Positions 46,925 to 59,844 are shown, counted from the stretch's first letter. The stretch is 64,000 nt of DNA from Eumeta japonica (GCA_005406025.1 BGZK01001331.1:62001-126000), one strand, 5' to 3'. Numbers and translations: made by a program. The notes: generated by a model from the sequence alone, not told the origin.

Positions 46925-47075
46925 CAACTGTGTACGGTCCGCGTTCATCCCGGGCGAAGTCTAATTTTGTTTAGACTTTACGAGCGGGGCCCCCGTAACT
47001 ACAACCTCACGCGCCGTTTCCGGGGCGGGCCAACTTTTTATCGGGTCCCCGTTTGTTTAGTCGCATTAAGTCCCT
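46925..47075. promoter_or_regulatory. CpG-rich island
   Basis: 'cgagcggggcccccgtaact' and 'cgccgtttccggggcgggcc' in AT-rich surroundings; followed by 'tttagtcgcattaag'. No transposon recognised. Candidate regulatory element by composition. Confidence 0.35.
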
Positions 47076-48324
47076 GCAAGATTACAGGATTCGTAAGAAA
47101 CACAATCTTTTAATTTTCTTCCTTCTCCGAATCGGCTGTATCGTTTCGTTTTGCAACAGCGAAAAATTACGATTTACGAATTACGAAAACGACAATCGAA
47201 AGGAAAGCAACGCTGTGAGGAGAATTCATTGAAACGAGAAAAAATTTTAAAAAGCCCAACCAATTGCTTGGACACGAATCCAATAAACTTTTTAATAATC
47301 AGATGAAAACGGTGGTTTTAGCTTTAAGCTAAGTTGTTGAGAATAATCAAGATCAATAGAAACATTGGCACTTATTTGACTTGAAGACAAACTAATTTTA
47401 ACATGCATTTGATAAGCTTCAACCACCGTCATTTAGTCTTGACACTGATAAAAAGAAGCAATTTTTTTTTCAATTATCCGATTCGTTTTTAACTTTTCCA
47501 TTGATTCCTTAATTGATGGAATTTAATCTTATTTCATTCTTATGGACAAAGTCTTAGGCGAGTAGTGGATTACTATATTAACAGCCTCTTCCACCGTGTC
47601 GTTTTAAGCTGGTGTTTGACAAAAAAAAAAGTCACTTTTTTAAGTTAATTTTGCATTCCACTTTCTTCTTTTAACCGTTGTTTGGCCTAAAATCCGTTAA
47701 AAGGAAAACATGGAGCGAAAATTTAATTTTAAAAGTGACTTTTTTAAAGTATTTTTTAATACGATTATCTTTTCTAATGTAACAACAAAATGAGTTTATT
47801 TTCCTAAAATTAACTCGAGACATGAACATTTGTAATAGATAATTAATTTATTAACATTAATGACTGCTTGATATTTTTTTAAATGAAAAAATTGAAATTA
47901 CAACGACTTTGTCCTAATAATATACACGATTAAAATAAAGGACCATTCGAATGAAATTCTGAACCCACATACAAACCTACAGAAAAATACGAAATAAAAT
48001 ACTCTCCGTAGTTTGATAAGAATTGGATACCTAATACTTTGCGATTTGTTGGCAATGTCATAAAAGAAAATAAAAGATTACAAAATTTTTCGCAAAATAG
48101 TATATTTGGTACACAATAAAAAAATATCACCTATTTGGATGCTTTTTTTTATTTTTGTACTTATGTAAAATAGCTCACTTGACATTTTTCAAAGATCAAA
48201 CACGAGGACATACAGTCGAAATCATGTTACACAGAGAAATCTAATAAAACATTGTGTTTTTTTTTACGTAAAAATACATGAACAGTCATCATTGTCTTTT
48301 TAATTAGACCAGCAAGTCTAAAGT

Positions 48325-48610
48325 TCAAGCTACTTCGATCGCCCTCGTCAAAGACGACATCAAACAAACAGGGCAAAACAAACAAGGACTATTCGCTTGT
48401 TCGGTAGAATTTATATGCGTGTTGTAGGAACGTATGTCGTTCGTTCCAAAAAACTTCGCTCCCCTAACTGCGCTAACGCTCGAAATAAACTGCACCGGAT
48501 TCCAGACTGGCCACCTTACGGGCGTGCCTTGCATTGTGTCCCCGAACGAGCGCTCGGACATCTGCAACAATTCGCAACGCCCAAGGCAATCGCATTTACG
48601 CTTCACATGG
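48325..48610. other. GC-elevated block of unknown origin
   Basis: Overlapping frames stay open on both strands (for example NERSDICNNSQRPRQSH on plus and GTPVRWPVWNPVQF on minus). I recognise neither as a known protein. It could be a conserved non-coding element or a diverged transposon piece. Confidence 0.2.
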
Positions 48611-49994
48611 ATTTTTTTAAATGCACTCCTTAAATCCCTAGTTTCCTCGTCGCTTTCCAGTTTCTGATTTCAAATACTGATTCCGCGCGCGTCTAAGATC
48701 CCGGTCCCATTATCGATTCTGTTCCCTGTCCCGTTTTTTTTATTTCCATACCCCCACAGGTGTCGGTCCTGATTTCTACGAAGCCGAAGTAAAGGCTAGC
48801 ATCAAAATAAAATATGGACTATATTACTCTGCACAGTGTACTTGGCTATGATTCAAAAAAATTTTACAATCGGTGTAGTAGATTGGTTCAACAATACAAA
48901 TATGAAGACGGGAGCAAATGCCAGTAAGTATTGTATGACAGAAAACCATGTCTATTTGAATGCTACGTTGTATCAGAATTTCTAATGATTCTTTTCGAGT
49001 TTTGTGACCACAAACATACGGAAAGCGATTTTTTATATGTCATATTTCCAAAACACTTTTTTTTCGTCTATGGTGTATCAAAGTAAAATTATTAGAAATT
49101 ACATCAAAACGAACAAGATTAACTGCAAAGCTAATTAACATACGTTTTAATTAGGTTTTCACATGAAATTATTAGAACGAACCTAGTATAGTTTTTTAGC
49201 TTAGCTTAGCTTAGATTTCATCACACCTGATAACGCCAAGTGCTTTGTAAATCAACTGCATATCAAAATATTATTGTATTACATGTGCGTTAAGCTTTGA
49301 AAGAAGAAATTATGAAGAAGCTTGAAGTCGAGGGAAGTTTACCAGAACTCTCAAACAGAAGTAAAAGTGTCTAGGTGTTTTACCCAACAGCCTAAAGAAT
49401 CGGTACAATACCCCTATCTTTAGATCGAACTTGCGCCATAAGTTGAAACTGTACTGGAAGCAATTGCTGACGAGTTCTTTAAACCTATTTTTTTATTAAT
49501 TGAATCATCTATGAAATATAGCATTATTTAAAGTCTATTTTAAATCTTATATTGTAAACATAGTAAACATAATTTTAAATCATAAATTATAAACTACAAA
49601 TGGACGTTAATTCAAAATTTATTTTTTGATTTAAGGAATTTTAGTGCACCACTACCAACGCCGAGAGGAAAAATCTCGTTACATATGATAGGTTCATGTG
49701 ATCTATTGTGAAACTGCAACAGATATTTATAAAGCACGCATTTTTTGATTTGCAAGAAATGCTTAAAAACTGTTTTTTTTTATTTGCGGCTTCGAAATTA
49801 AAAAAAGTTTTCATGTAAACACTCGTCTACCATCACATATTAAATTTTTAGTGTAAAACATATTTCTACTACTAAGTATATATCTTGTCACTAAGCAATC
49901 GAAACTCGCTCAGTTATTTATAAGATGCATCTACTAGACGACAGACTAACAAACCTCTAAACCGAAACCTCTAAAGATTCATAACAATTGTGTA

Positions 49995-50044
49995 TGTCAG
50001 CTCCGATGTGCGACTTGATATCCAGTCGCACATCGGAGCTGACA
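49995..50044. repeat. Perfect 21-bp hairpin
   Basis: Left arm 49995-50015 (TGTCAGCTCCGATGTGCGAC plus T) and right arm 50024-50044 are exact complements around the 8-base loop 'tgatatcc'. GC-rich against AT-rich flanks, immediately upstream of an AT microsatellite. Absolute identity of the arms implies recent origin or constraint. Confidence 0.9.
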
Positions 50045-50096
50045 CTTATATCATCGATATAATATATATAATCCCTCCTTACGAACAATTGTGATG

Positions 50097-50098
<2 letters not shown>

Positions 50099-50132
<34 letters not shown>
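50099..50132. repeat. (AT)n microsatellite
   Basis: About 17 uninterrupted AT units, flanked by shorter 'tatata' runs at about 50060-50070. Confidence 0.95.
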
Positions 50133-50137
<5 letters not shown>

Positions 50138-50449
50138 AATAGAAAATAAGGAAAGTGAACGCATCTTTTATGTTACTGATAGCACGCGTATTCATTTATC
50201 CTAATTAATATATAAATCGATTATATAAATTAATTATTAGGAATATTGATTTCTTTCGCCATTAACGTCACATTGAACAGTATCAATTTCACTTAATGAC
50301 TCCAATAGAGTTCTTCCATATTTTATGATATTTTGTTAGCATTATTCACTTGTTAACTTTGAACAGTAAGTTTCTCACGACAAGCGCATTTCCTCATCCA
50401 TAATGGGTCTATGCTTATTACAGTGACGAAAGTTGGGTATGCCAAAAGA

Positions 50450-51145
50450 AAATCAATACAGAGGACATGCAAGATAAATGTAAAAACAATGATGTAAGAA
50501 AGCGGTGCGGCTTGAAAGAAGACGTAGTGGCTAAAGTAGAAAAAAAGGCCATTCGGCAGCCGAAATGGAAGTACATTTCATTTTATTTTCATATGTAATT
50601 CATATGAAATATGTAATTTTCGGATTTTAAAAATTTACAAATGCTGTAATTTCTAAACCAGTTCACCGATTTGGCTCAAATATGAACTCGACCTTTGTAA
50701 TCATCCATAGAATATGTATGTTGAATTTCATGAAGTTTTCTAAAGAATTGTATACGCTATCGTGCTGAAATGTCACGCGTTATTTAGTATATACACATAC
50801 ATATATAAACCTTTGAACCATATGCATTTCCTGACGCAGCTCGTCGAGTTAAGTTGGAAAACAGCAAAATTTTTCAAAAGGTGCATCATGAGGAGGACAA
50901 GTACAATACTTAGATTTTTATGAAATCCAATAAAAAGCTGTATAGCGGTGGTCTGGCCATCTGGAAAAGATGAATGAATGTAGACTGTAGAGAAAAATTT
51001 TTAAAGAAAACCTGTGTGATGTAAAGGTCGCCTTACAGAATCCTATGCAAACTAATTTGATGGCATAATAATAACTAAGTGGGCATATGCACGTACACGA
51101 TTTGAAAGATGCGAAAGGGACGTTGCTCAGGGAAACATTATGCTT
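50450..51145 (+). mobile_element. LINE polyprotein C-terminal relic split by an insertion
   Basis: At 50488 the frame reads NDVRKRCGLKEDVVAKVEKK and on to AIRQPKW. Homology resumes at about 50948 with RWSGHLEKMNEC and then KENLCDVKV. These two blocks are normally consecutive near the C-terminus of a LINE polyprotein (VREMCGLKEDVV...RWFGHLERMNE). Roughly 350 bp of unrelated sequence separates them. Stops and frame changes follow. No RT catalytic domain remains. Confidence 0.75.
50585..50935. mobile_element. Repeat nested inside LINE relic
   Basis: The insert contains 'aaaccagttcaccgatttgg' and 'tgttgaatttcatgaagttt', wording typical of lepidopteran non-LTR/SINE tails, and 'aattcatatgaaat' palindromic sequence at its left end. 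It interrupts the LINE relic between the KVEKKAIR and RWSGHLEK blocks. Family unassigned. Confidence 0.5.
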
Positions 51146-51454
51146 CACTTTTTTAGTTGACACTTGATTTTAAAATCCAAAAAATCCTCATAACGCGGGC
51201 TATTTACGAAAATCAGTTCATAAGGAATAACTTCCGAAAAACTAAGAAATTATTTAAACTGCACACGTGGCATCGATTCCGTTTTATTGTATGAAATCAT
51301 AAAAAATACTAACGCGTCGGGGGAAATAAATCCAAACCGTACGAACATTAAAAAAAAATGTGCACACTTGTTTTAGCGTTAAAATACAGCTCTGCCTGTT
51401 CGCTCGAAAAACAGAAAAGATTAATATGTTAAAGAATCTATTGAAAGGCGACAT

Positions 51455-51570
51455 CGCCGCAACACGTGCCGCGACAAGCGCGCCGCGCGCCAGATGGCGG
51501 CGCCCTCGACACCGCCCACTGACGTTCCCGTTCGCCGCATCCCGCGGAGAGGAACGCGTATGGGAGCGTT
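51455..51570. promoter_or_regulatory. CpG-rich island with promoter-like motifs
   Basis: Dense CpG ('gcgcgccgcgcgccagatgg'), with CAGATGGCGGC at about 51489-51499 (a YY1/Pho-like GCCGCCAT on the other strand), a GC box-like 'ccgcccac' and 'ctgacgtt' nearby. This resembles the promoter of a housekeeping-type gene, but no first exon can be named. Orientation undetermined. Confidence 0.35.
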
Positions 51571-51999
51571 TATACAATTGAAGCTGTAAAATAGATATGA
51601 AAATACCACGAATTATGCGTTCGATGCGTGTTTATGTTTCTTATGTACTACTACGTGAATTTAGCCGTATTGTAAAGCTTATCTTCTATTACCGTAAATT
51701 ACATTTACATTTCTCAGCTCATTCCTACTGTTCGACGCTTACTTAAATTATCCATCTTCATTCAACGTTACACAAGCGTTGGCGAATATGATAATAAGTT
51801 CCTGCACTAAGCTCCATATGCAATAAAACAAAATATGTATTCCGTTTTCGATTTACACAGATTTTTTTCGACACTCTTGAGAAATCGTATCGCGCACTGA
51901 CAGCAATATTTTTTTTTATGAAGTTATCGCGTCAGACGTACTTACCGCTTTAAATTCAAACCCTGCAAATTGGAACGTGTATAGGCTCATTTAAATTCT

Positions 52000-52085
52000 G
52001 ACGGCGGTGTCGCGCGTCACTCGCGCTGTCACACCGCGTTTCCTTTCTCGTCGCTCACTCGCGTCCTCCCTTTTAGTCTCGGTGT
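52000..52085. promoter_or_regulatory. CpG-rich block
   Basis: 'gtcgcgcgtcactcgcgctg' and 'tcgctcactcgcgtcctccc' form a short CpG-dense block 0.5 kb beyond the larger island at 51.5 kb. Composition only. Confidence 0.25.
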
Positions 52086-52765
52086 ATTTTTAATATCTCC
52101 TTAATGTCGGGATTGGTTCTTTTTTTTTTCGGTCGATTCAAATATACACACTTTTTATTTCTGAGTACATGAAGCGAGAAGCGAAATTCAAACACCCCGC
52201 TTAATGGCGAACTTCTAAAACTTTCTGTATTTTGGTATACACGTACTCATAAATAATTTATCACGGTTGTTCATGAATTCTGCTTTAAGCCGACGACTGG
52301 AGGCGTTTTAGGTAACGCTGTATACGTAGACATTCACGCCGTCTTTTGTGACAATAATGATCATTGTCTCCGTTCCCATTAATATCTCATTACTATTACT
52401 GGCGGTCTGTACCGAATGTGCGAACTATGAAAAGATGGAGAGCACCCGCCCGTTTATAGTAATAGGTAATAGGTCATGTCGATAAATTACTTGGTACGTT
52501 TTCATTTGTCTCTGGTAAGTTTCGGTTTATTATCAAAGTTTTTGCGAGAATCTATTTCGTAATCTTTGATAGCTAATTTCGTTGATGCGTTTTGATTGGA
52601 AAATAACAATTTATTTTTATTGAAATAAATCAACAAATTTGTGGTGTATCCGGACTCCGTGCGTCGCGACGCTTTAAAAGGAAAAAGTTTGACGGTCGAA
52701 ATGTCATGTCACCGAGGTTGACGCGAACTCCTCAGCATAAATGTTTTCGTATTTAATTACTTACT

Positions 52766-53580
52766 AGCTGGGCGACCGAGCTTTGCTCGGATAATTTTTT
52801 GGATACACTAAGTGTATAAAACACTTAACTGTTAATATACCAAGTTGTAAAACTAATGTCACTTCATTTCGCTGATTAAAAAACAGTCCATTATCACCAG
52901 TAAAATATCAAGTGTCGTAATATTAAAATTATAAAATATGGTTGTCTGAGGCGATTTTAATGTTTCCAAAATATTTTTTTAATGATTTCTGTGCAATTTG
53001 TAATATTCGACATATTTTACTACTTACTTAGTGCTACTAATGAGATCGTATTGAGATCTAATTGAGATCGTAGTTTTATCTTTTAACACAAGATGGCACT
53101 CTTTTCCCATTGAATAGACCACAACTGACGACTGACACATTTTCAAATTAATATTCCAAAAACAAACATGAAAATAAAAAAAAAAACTAATATTGAGGTT
53201 ATTTTTGATAAAATTAATTAAAAAAAAAAGCAACCGTGAAGTGGATCAAATTTAACTTGCAAAATAAAAATGCATGTCATAATAATAAAAATTAAAAAAG
53301 AAAACATACGTGATAGCCGCTGCTACACGGCAACTGTAAACCCCGCGGCGAAATATCTGTATATTTAGTAAGTAAGCATTCATATCCCGGTTTTTAATTT
53401 TTTTTTTGGAAAATCGCGTTTTCCCGAGAAAAACACCTATGTTGATAAACTTGAAACACTAAACTTTATCTAAATAAAATTTTTCATGAAAATCGTTAGA
53501 TCCGTTTCCGAGATAGCTGGTATATATAAACAAACAAATATACAAGAATTGCTCGTTTAAAGGTATTAGATTCTATTAGC
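52766..53580 (+). repeat. Interspersed repeat opening 'tagctgggcgaccgagcttt'
   Basis: The opening at about 52766 is a well-known start wording of an abundant lepidopteran repeat. The 3' portion 'ttcatgaaaatcgttagatc' and 'tttccgagatagctggtata' leading to 'caaacaaatatacaagaatt' is the matching end. Total about 0.8 kb. There is no coding region. It may be a non-autonomous non-LTR element or Helitron-like unit; I cannot decide. Confidence 0.6.
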
Positions 53581-54639
53581 AAGACAAGATTATAATTATA
53601 CTAGTTAAACAATATGTTGATAAGGATGTGTACGTGTGTATCAATGTATGTAGTATGCACAGTATTATACCGAGGTTGACACAAACTGTATTCGTGTTTT
53701 CGTTTTGCATTTTTACCAAAAACTTTAATACGGTGAATGCAAAATTTTTATCTTTTTTATAAATTAATGGCCTCGTACTATGTTGTTGCACGAGATACAA
53801 CGATTCATTTTCATATTTCGAAAAATTTGAATCCAACATGTTGGGTAGTACCCCATCACTGTCTGCGGATTTCTAAAGACACAGAAATAAGTTTCCACCC
53901 TGAAGTACCGGTTTCCTCACGACGTATTAGTTACGAATTGTGGATATTGAATAAAACATCATACACGCTCGACACTAAGTCACCACTTTTCCCAAATATT
54001 TTTCTTTATTCGATACGGATTGGTACTTTCAAACATAACCTTGAGAACTACCTTCTTCATCTTATCAAGTGACTGACTAATTGAGCGCGCGCTAAGCGAC
54101 CTAGGAGTAGCAAGTTTGAGGCATGATAACCGACATCACAAAACATCTAGCCCAAATAAAAGTTGAAAATATCACATCACTCATTTTAATGTTTAGGTAA
54201 AATTCCGCCATTAAACCCGAATTTCTTGGACGGTTTACTCGACCTTTGACAGACATGAACTCTTAACGCGCATCGGAACAGTGAGCGGATTAATATGGCT
54301 TAATATGAACTTTTTTGAATAAGGCCATTTATTATGCAACAGCGCCACGTTACGCCGAACGTACAAATATGAAAGATCTGATAAACGGTCGACTGTCCAT
54401 ACCATCTCTTAAACTTCCCTGTATTATATGCATAGATGTGTTTTTAAGCTCTTAAAGTTCAAAAATATAATTGTCTATAAGTGTTTTGAGCATTTCTTGC
54501 TCAAAAATTTGAAATACAGTTAACCCTGCAGAAAATATACATACCAGTCAACTATTCGAGTTTAAAAGATCAACAAAGACGCTTTTTCAAAACCTAGCTC
54601 AAAAAATTAGTGTTCATATATTTTAAACTCTTCGGTATC

Positions 54640-55420
54640 AAAAATGTAAATTTTATTTGTAAAAAAAACCAATCTAAAATTTTTTTACTTTTCATATTTT
54701 TTGAATGGTTTACTGGATTTTGATACGTTTCGGGGAATACATTGTAATCTTTTAAGCAAAAAAAGATAACCGAGTACCAACCAGCAGTCTTGTTAGACTT
54801 ACAATTTATTGCAAAAAAAATTATCCGAATTTTCCATACCTGTCTGTGAATTTTCGGAATGAATCAATCGATTTTGATGCGGTTTACGTGGTTATTTTTC
54901 ATGGAGAAGAGTTTTGTAGAGATTATATTTTGGAATTCATTGGTATAGTAGTTTAAAAATATCGTAAAAAAATATCTTTTGAATTTGTTTCTCCAACAAC
55001 ATCTCTTGAAAAAAATAAACCGATTTTTATGCAATTTTGGTTGATCAATGTAGCTTTTTGGGGCAAAGTTGAATATTGGTATGACCAATAAAGTAGTCTA
55101 AAAGTTATTTCAAAAGTCTAAGTTTCTAAAAATTTATTTTCCAGATTTCTTATAGACTGCTAAGCAGAGTTGATTCAAATTTTAGGAATTTTAAGTTGAA
55201 TAGACCATTTTGAATACCGTAAACTACGTTTTGATCGGTAATTCCATTCAAAAAAAGGATCCTAAAATGTCAAAATCCGATGAATATTCGCATATGTATA
55301 CAGGCAGTTTTAGAAAAAAATGAACTATTTTTGTAACTCGGTTATTCTTTGAAATGATATACTCGATGTAATATCAATCTTTTACATTTATGAAATTAAA
55401 TTGAAGATTTAAAAATTAAT
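54640..55420. repeat. Degenerate repetitive stretch with recurring 'ccgattttgatg' theme
   Basis: Variants of one phrase recur at uneven 150-200 bp steps: 'tactggattttgatacg' (54711), 'aatcgattttgatgcggt' (54867), 'aaccgatttttatgcaat' (55018), 'ttgattcaaattttagg' (55170). Such phrases are normally the ends of non-LTR elements. The series could be an old tandem array or a pile-up of tails. Confidence 0.4.
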
Positions 55421-56499
55421 TAATAAAAACCCTGAAACAAACAATACCTCGAAAAAATAAAAAAATAATACGTGATTGACCCTTTAAGTTTAATATAGGT
55501 GATATATTGATCCACGTCGTAGCGTTGGGGGACCTCTAATTCAGTCTTAAACCCAATAATCAGATACTAATGTTTCGAAATTTATTTATGATGCCTAAAT
55601 TGCGTGTTTATAATCCATACTTAATCATGTTTTGTTGTATTCTGTTATTTTATTTGTCAACTTAAGTTACATCAAATTCCAACTATGGAATAAGTTGGAG
55701 AGAGAGTTGGGTATCCTGAAAGTAAGAGAATAACGAATTTCGATTCCATCAAACCTGTGAAAGATGTCTACATACATTAATAACCTAGAAAAGGGCTGAT
55801 AATTTTTAAACTACTGGACCAATTTTCCTGAATAGCTAAGAACACTCAAAAAATGTTATCTTTCGCACAAAAAATACTAAAACGAAACCTATTCAGTCGT
55901 TTAAGACGTACGATGTCAGTCAGATATACAGATGCACACTCCAAACTTATAAGACCCATGTTTTTCCATCGGAGGTTAAAAAAATACGATATTAATTATG
56001 TGGATATTAATTTCCACTATGATATATTATCATGAAAATTTTAAGTATGTGATTAAAGCACGTAAATTCGCAACTAACTCATAAACGCTCATTTAAACAC
56101 TAATGTATTTATAGTTACATATACATATTTTATTATTTCAAATTAATTAATCAATATAATGGAACAATAGCCTAATCTAATTATCAGTTTTGTAATGTTT
56201 TTAAACTTGAAAACACTAACAATTTTACTTTTTGTCAAGTGGACTAAGTAACTCCATTTGTTTTAAAGTTGATAAATATTATTTTACTGTATTTTTGTAA
56301 TACATTAAAACCGAAAACATTTCCACAATTTTTTTTCATTAATTGTATAAATTTATACTACTTTATCCCAAAGCTCCGCTCGCATGTTTAACGCTTGTCG
56401 AGATTTTAATTCTTACTAAAACCTCGATCCTAAATCCATTCCTACTAATCGATTCCAATACCAATTTCCATCTTGATCTCGATATTTTCCTGATGTTTG

Positions 56500-56620
56500 T
56501 CTTTCTTTCTGCTCGTATGGCTTTTTCCTCTCACTCTCGCTTTCCTTCTTTTTAACCTTTCACTTCCTATCTCTCTCATATCTCTCGCTCCCATCTTTCT
56601 CCTTTCCCTACCCCCTCAAT
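56500..56620. repeat. Pyrimidine-rich low-complexity tract
   Basis: Mostly C and T over about 120 bases ('ctttcctccc'-type words) preceded by attcc/atctc words. Simple sequence. Plus-strand open frames here (56343-56679) are due to the lack of A and G and are not taken as genes. Confidence 0.7.
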
Positions 56621-57124
56621 TATCATTGCTTTTCTCATGCAAACCAAATCTCGTCCTTGTCATGCAAATAGAAAAATAAACATTTCTTTAACTACATGTA
56701 TTTAAATATGTACTTAGTATATGTAGGACGTTAGATAGTTTTTTAAAAGTTTTTTACAGTATATAACTTAAGTCGTAATATGGCACGATTTTTCTGCCTT
56801 CGAGATGCACTAAAAGCGTTTGTGTTAATACTAAAGGTTACTTGTCATAACCCAATGTATACTAGAACCTGACCACATAAGGTGTATTCACAATAAAAAA
56901 AAATCATGCAAATCGAATTGGTGATTTTCAAGCAACAAGCTCACAAAGGAACAGACAGACGTACAAAGAAGATTATCGTTTTGTAATATGTGTAGATATA
57001 AATATACTTACCTATTCAGATAGCGATAACAAACGTCAAGCATTGCATGAAATGATAGGAGATTTCTCTGTAACCTAGTTAAAGCCACGACCGTTTGTCG
57101 GAGCCAGCGACTTCAGAAAAATCC

Positions 57125-57245
57125 CAACGCTCTTAAACTTTTAGTATTCATAAACAGTGCGACGGGCGTTAATTTAAAGGTTCACGGCGGCGTGGGAAGG
57201 CCGGGGCGGGGTATCCGGTGACAAAATTCGGGCCTCGCTACATTG
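57125..57245. promoter_or_regulatory. CpG-rich island
   Basis: 'ggcggcgtgggaaggccggg' and 'cgggcctcgctacattgtaa', with a homeodomain-like 'gttaatttaaagg' beside it. No repeat recognised. The adjacent 80-codon frame (57253-57495) has no similarity I recognise. Candidate regulatory element. Confidence 0.35.
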
Positions 57246-58328
57246 TAAGACTATGAAGCAATCGATGTTTCCGTGCCGTCGTAAAAACTCCATTGTTATC
57301 CGGTCAGAGGCCGTTTCATCCGATATCTTTGACTGGAAAGGACTGCGCCTTAATTATCTTTTAGACTGCAATACGTTGAATAAATTACCTAACTATAGAG
57401 TTACTGTAAAAACAAATACTAAGAATCGTTCTATCAAACAGAACTCCGTGTGGTATAAAATTGAAGTGTTTTGTTATTTTCCTATATTAAAATAGGGATG
57501 TGATGCAAGAGTATCTCTCTCAAGTACGACAGTCGTAATGGAGGGGAACAACATATTATTTATTAATAATAAACGTTGGCTGGGTAAGAAAAAAGTAAGC
57601 GATAAGTAAAAGTTTTGTAACGAAATAAGTCACGAGCCGCTGAAAACATTTCACTCGGTTTTTCATAAAACGGAATATTCTCTTCGCTTTTCACGCTCAT
57701 TACACGGCGTCACACACGCCTCGGTATAATATATTAGTGCTTTTATAGTACCTCGAAAATTAATGTCGTTTCTCTGGTAAAAAAAAAAAAAAACTAAAGT
57801 ACGGAAAATATTTGTAGGTTAGCCCGTCAATTAGGAAGGGGATTTATCTTAATGACAACATCAGACAGTACTAAATATTTAAATCACAGCATCTTACTGT
57901 GTTGTGATGTTACCAAAGGCAAGTTAAATATGTAAGATACTCTTAAGTTTACCACTAAATATATGATCCCACTTATTTCAATATTCTGTATGTTTTACAG
58001 AATCGTTAATCCGCGATTGGTATTTCATTAGGTTTTTATTATAACTAAATTAATTCAAATATGGATGTCAAATGATACAACTTGTTCAATGTCCGTCGAC
58101 AGGGGCAACACACTAAAGAAAAATTTCTGGCAAACGTTCGACCTTATAGTTCAACTCAAGACTTCGCTGTTTCGACACTCTCAACGAAATACACCTATTT
58201 TATGATTATTATTTATTATCAGCTTTCTACCCGTATCTTTTATATGGAACGATCTTGCTGTCATTCCCAACATCGTTCTCTCTTTCAATTCGATATCGGT
58301 CACACCCTTGATTCGCAGACCCACCCTC

Positions 58329-58375
58329 ACACAAACATACGCACACGCACACAAACATACACACGCATGCAACAC
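58329..58375. repeat. CA-type microsatellite
   Basis: Imperfect repetition of 'cacacaaacatacgcacacg'. It creates a 107-codon open frame on plus (58082-58405) which is discounted as low complexity. Confidence 0.85.
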
Positions 58376-58799
58376 ACAGGCTTAAAGACTTCATTCCAGA
58401 AATAGAGAAGACAGCAACACTTTCTCAAATTTTGTTAAAGACCTTCATCGTTCTTAGTGGGAAGTCAAAAATGACACAAGAATTCCTTGTCAATTAATCT
58501 TGCTGTCGTCACAGCCTTTATGTACAAAGTTGCCTCGTATCGTGGCACACGCATATTTCTAAGACATTCCAACGTGATATTCCTCGTTAGCGCAAATCGC
58601 GAGCAGTAGGGAGTAATTCAAAATTTTGTCAAGTAACAAATAACGAGATGAGCTCGACGCCGCATAAGCTGTAAGGCGCCAAACGCCTTTTACTCGACAT
58701 TTCATATTCTTCATATATCGTAAAAACGATAAGGTTTATGGCGTATTGAAGTCGGTTTTCAATGGGATGGGCGAAGAAACTATAATATAAACGAAAAAA

Positions 58800-59170
58800 A
58801 AAACTACTTTTAGGATTTCGTAACTCAAAAGGACCCTTATACAGTCATTTTATTGGCTGTACGATTGACGAGAGCCTTTTTCTTAGGAATGCGTAGAGGT
58901 ATCAAATTGAAATGACTATTGAATATTAAGGTCTACGACTTCTTGAAGCTGTAAAAAAATGAAGCTTCTATGTGAACGAAATCGAAAAATACAGCTATTT
59001 TGTCGCATATTTCGAATATAGCAAATAAATCAAAACCTATATTGGGTTGATCTAGAGTCATTAAATTTTGCAATAAGCAAGATTTCACCGCATTAGTAAA
59101 TAAAAAAATCTAATAAACGTTTATTTATATGTATGGACATAAAAGATGTATCTTTTTTGTAATTACAGAT
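58800..59170 (+). repeat. Dispersed lepidopteran-type repeat, copy 2
   Basis: 'cgtaactcaaaaggaccctt', 'tcttaggaatgcgtagaggt', 'gaagctgtaaaaaaatgaag' and 'tcattaaattttgcaataag' follow the order of the copy at 9795-10215 in the same orientation, at low identity. Confidence 0.65.
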
Positions 59171-59844
59171 TAACACTTGCAGTTAGAGTGTGGATAGCAA
59201 TGTATGGGAGAACATTTTTAAATTCTTGCTATGAAAATTTAAGATTAACATTCAGAAATTAAAAAAATTTTTGTATAAAAGTTTTTGAAGAAAAAAACAA
59301 AAAAAAAAACCAAAATTTCGGGATTCCCCAGTTCCACATCTAACCAGTATCGGTATCGAAAACAGATAAAATCATTGAGACCCTTAAGAAACGAAATATG
59401 TGTACACACAAAATTTGTTATGACTTTTTTGAGTTACAAGGCTTTTGTGTTTAGCATAAAATAATAACCGTAGACACCTAATCGCAGTATGAGAAGGCTT
59501 ATAAGGAACTGTCGGAAATGTTTGATTAGCCTACGATCGATGGTAGAATATCGATTCTTCATAAACAGGAACAGAATTCTATCCATTCGTTGTTCAAGAA
59601 AGCATTGATATCTAACAAGCCCGCATCGCCCTGGGACGATGGCCACATTTTTGTAAGTTATCTCAGATTACAAAATGGTTAATATTTGAATGCGCTATTA
59701 TGCTATTTACTATTTATTGCACTTATCAATTCTAGTATTATCACTAATAAGGTTCAGAAACCAATATAAAAATATATTTTAAGTTAGTTATTTTTTATTT
59801 CATGCCACTATATGAATCTTTTTCTGTATTATTAAATTCATTCT

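Noticed and set aside
49195..49216. Short (TTAGC)n run suggesting telomere-like repeats
   Set aside because: Only about four units, and the insect telomere unit is TTAGG; it is a minor simple repeat.
53737..54072. 111-codon plus-strand open frame
   Set aside because: It overlaps repeat-like wording ('accggtttcctcacgacg', resembling a common lepidopteran SINE phrase) and shows no known protein similarity.
58082..58405. 107-codon frame ending in His/Thr-rich sequence
   Set aside because: The last third is the translation of a CA microsatellite and the rest is unremarkable.
59434..59646. 70-codon minus-strand frame beginning MAIVPGRCGLVRYQC
   Set aside because: It looked protein-like at first because of its CpG-containing start, but no family is recognised and it is short.
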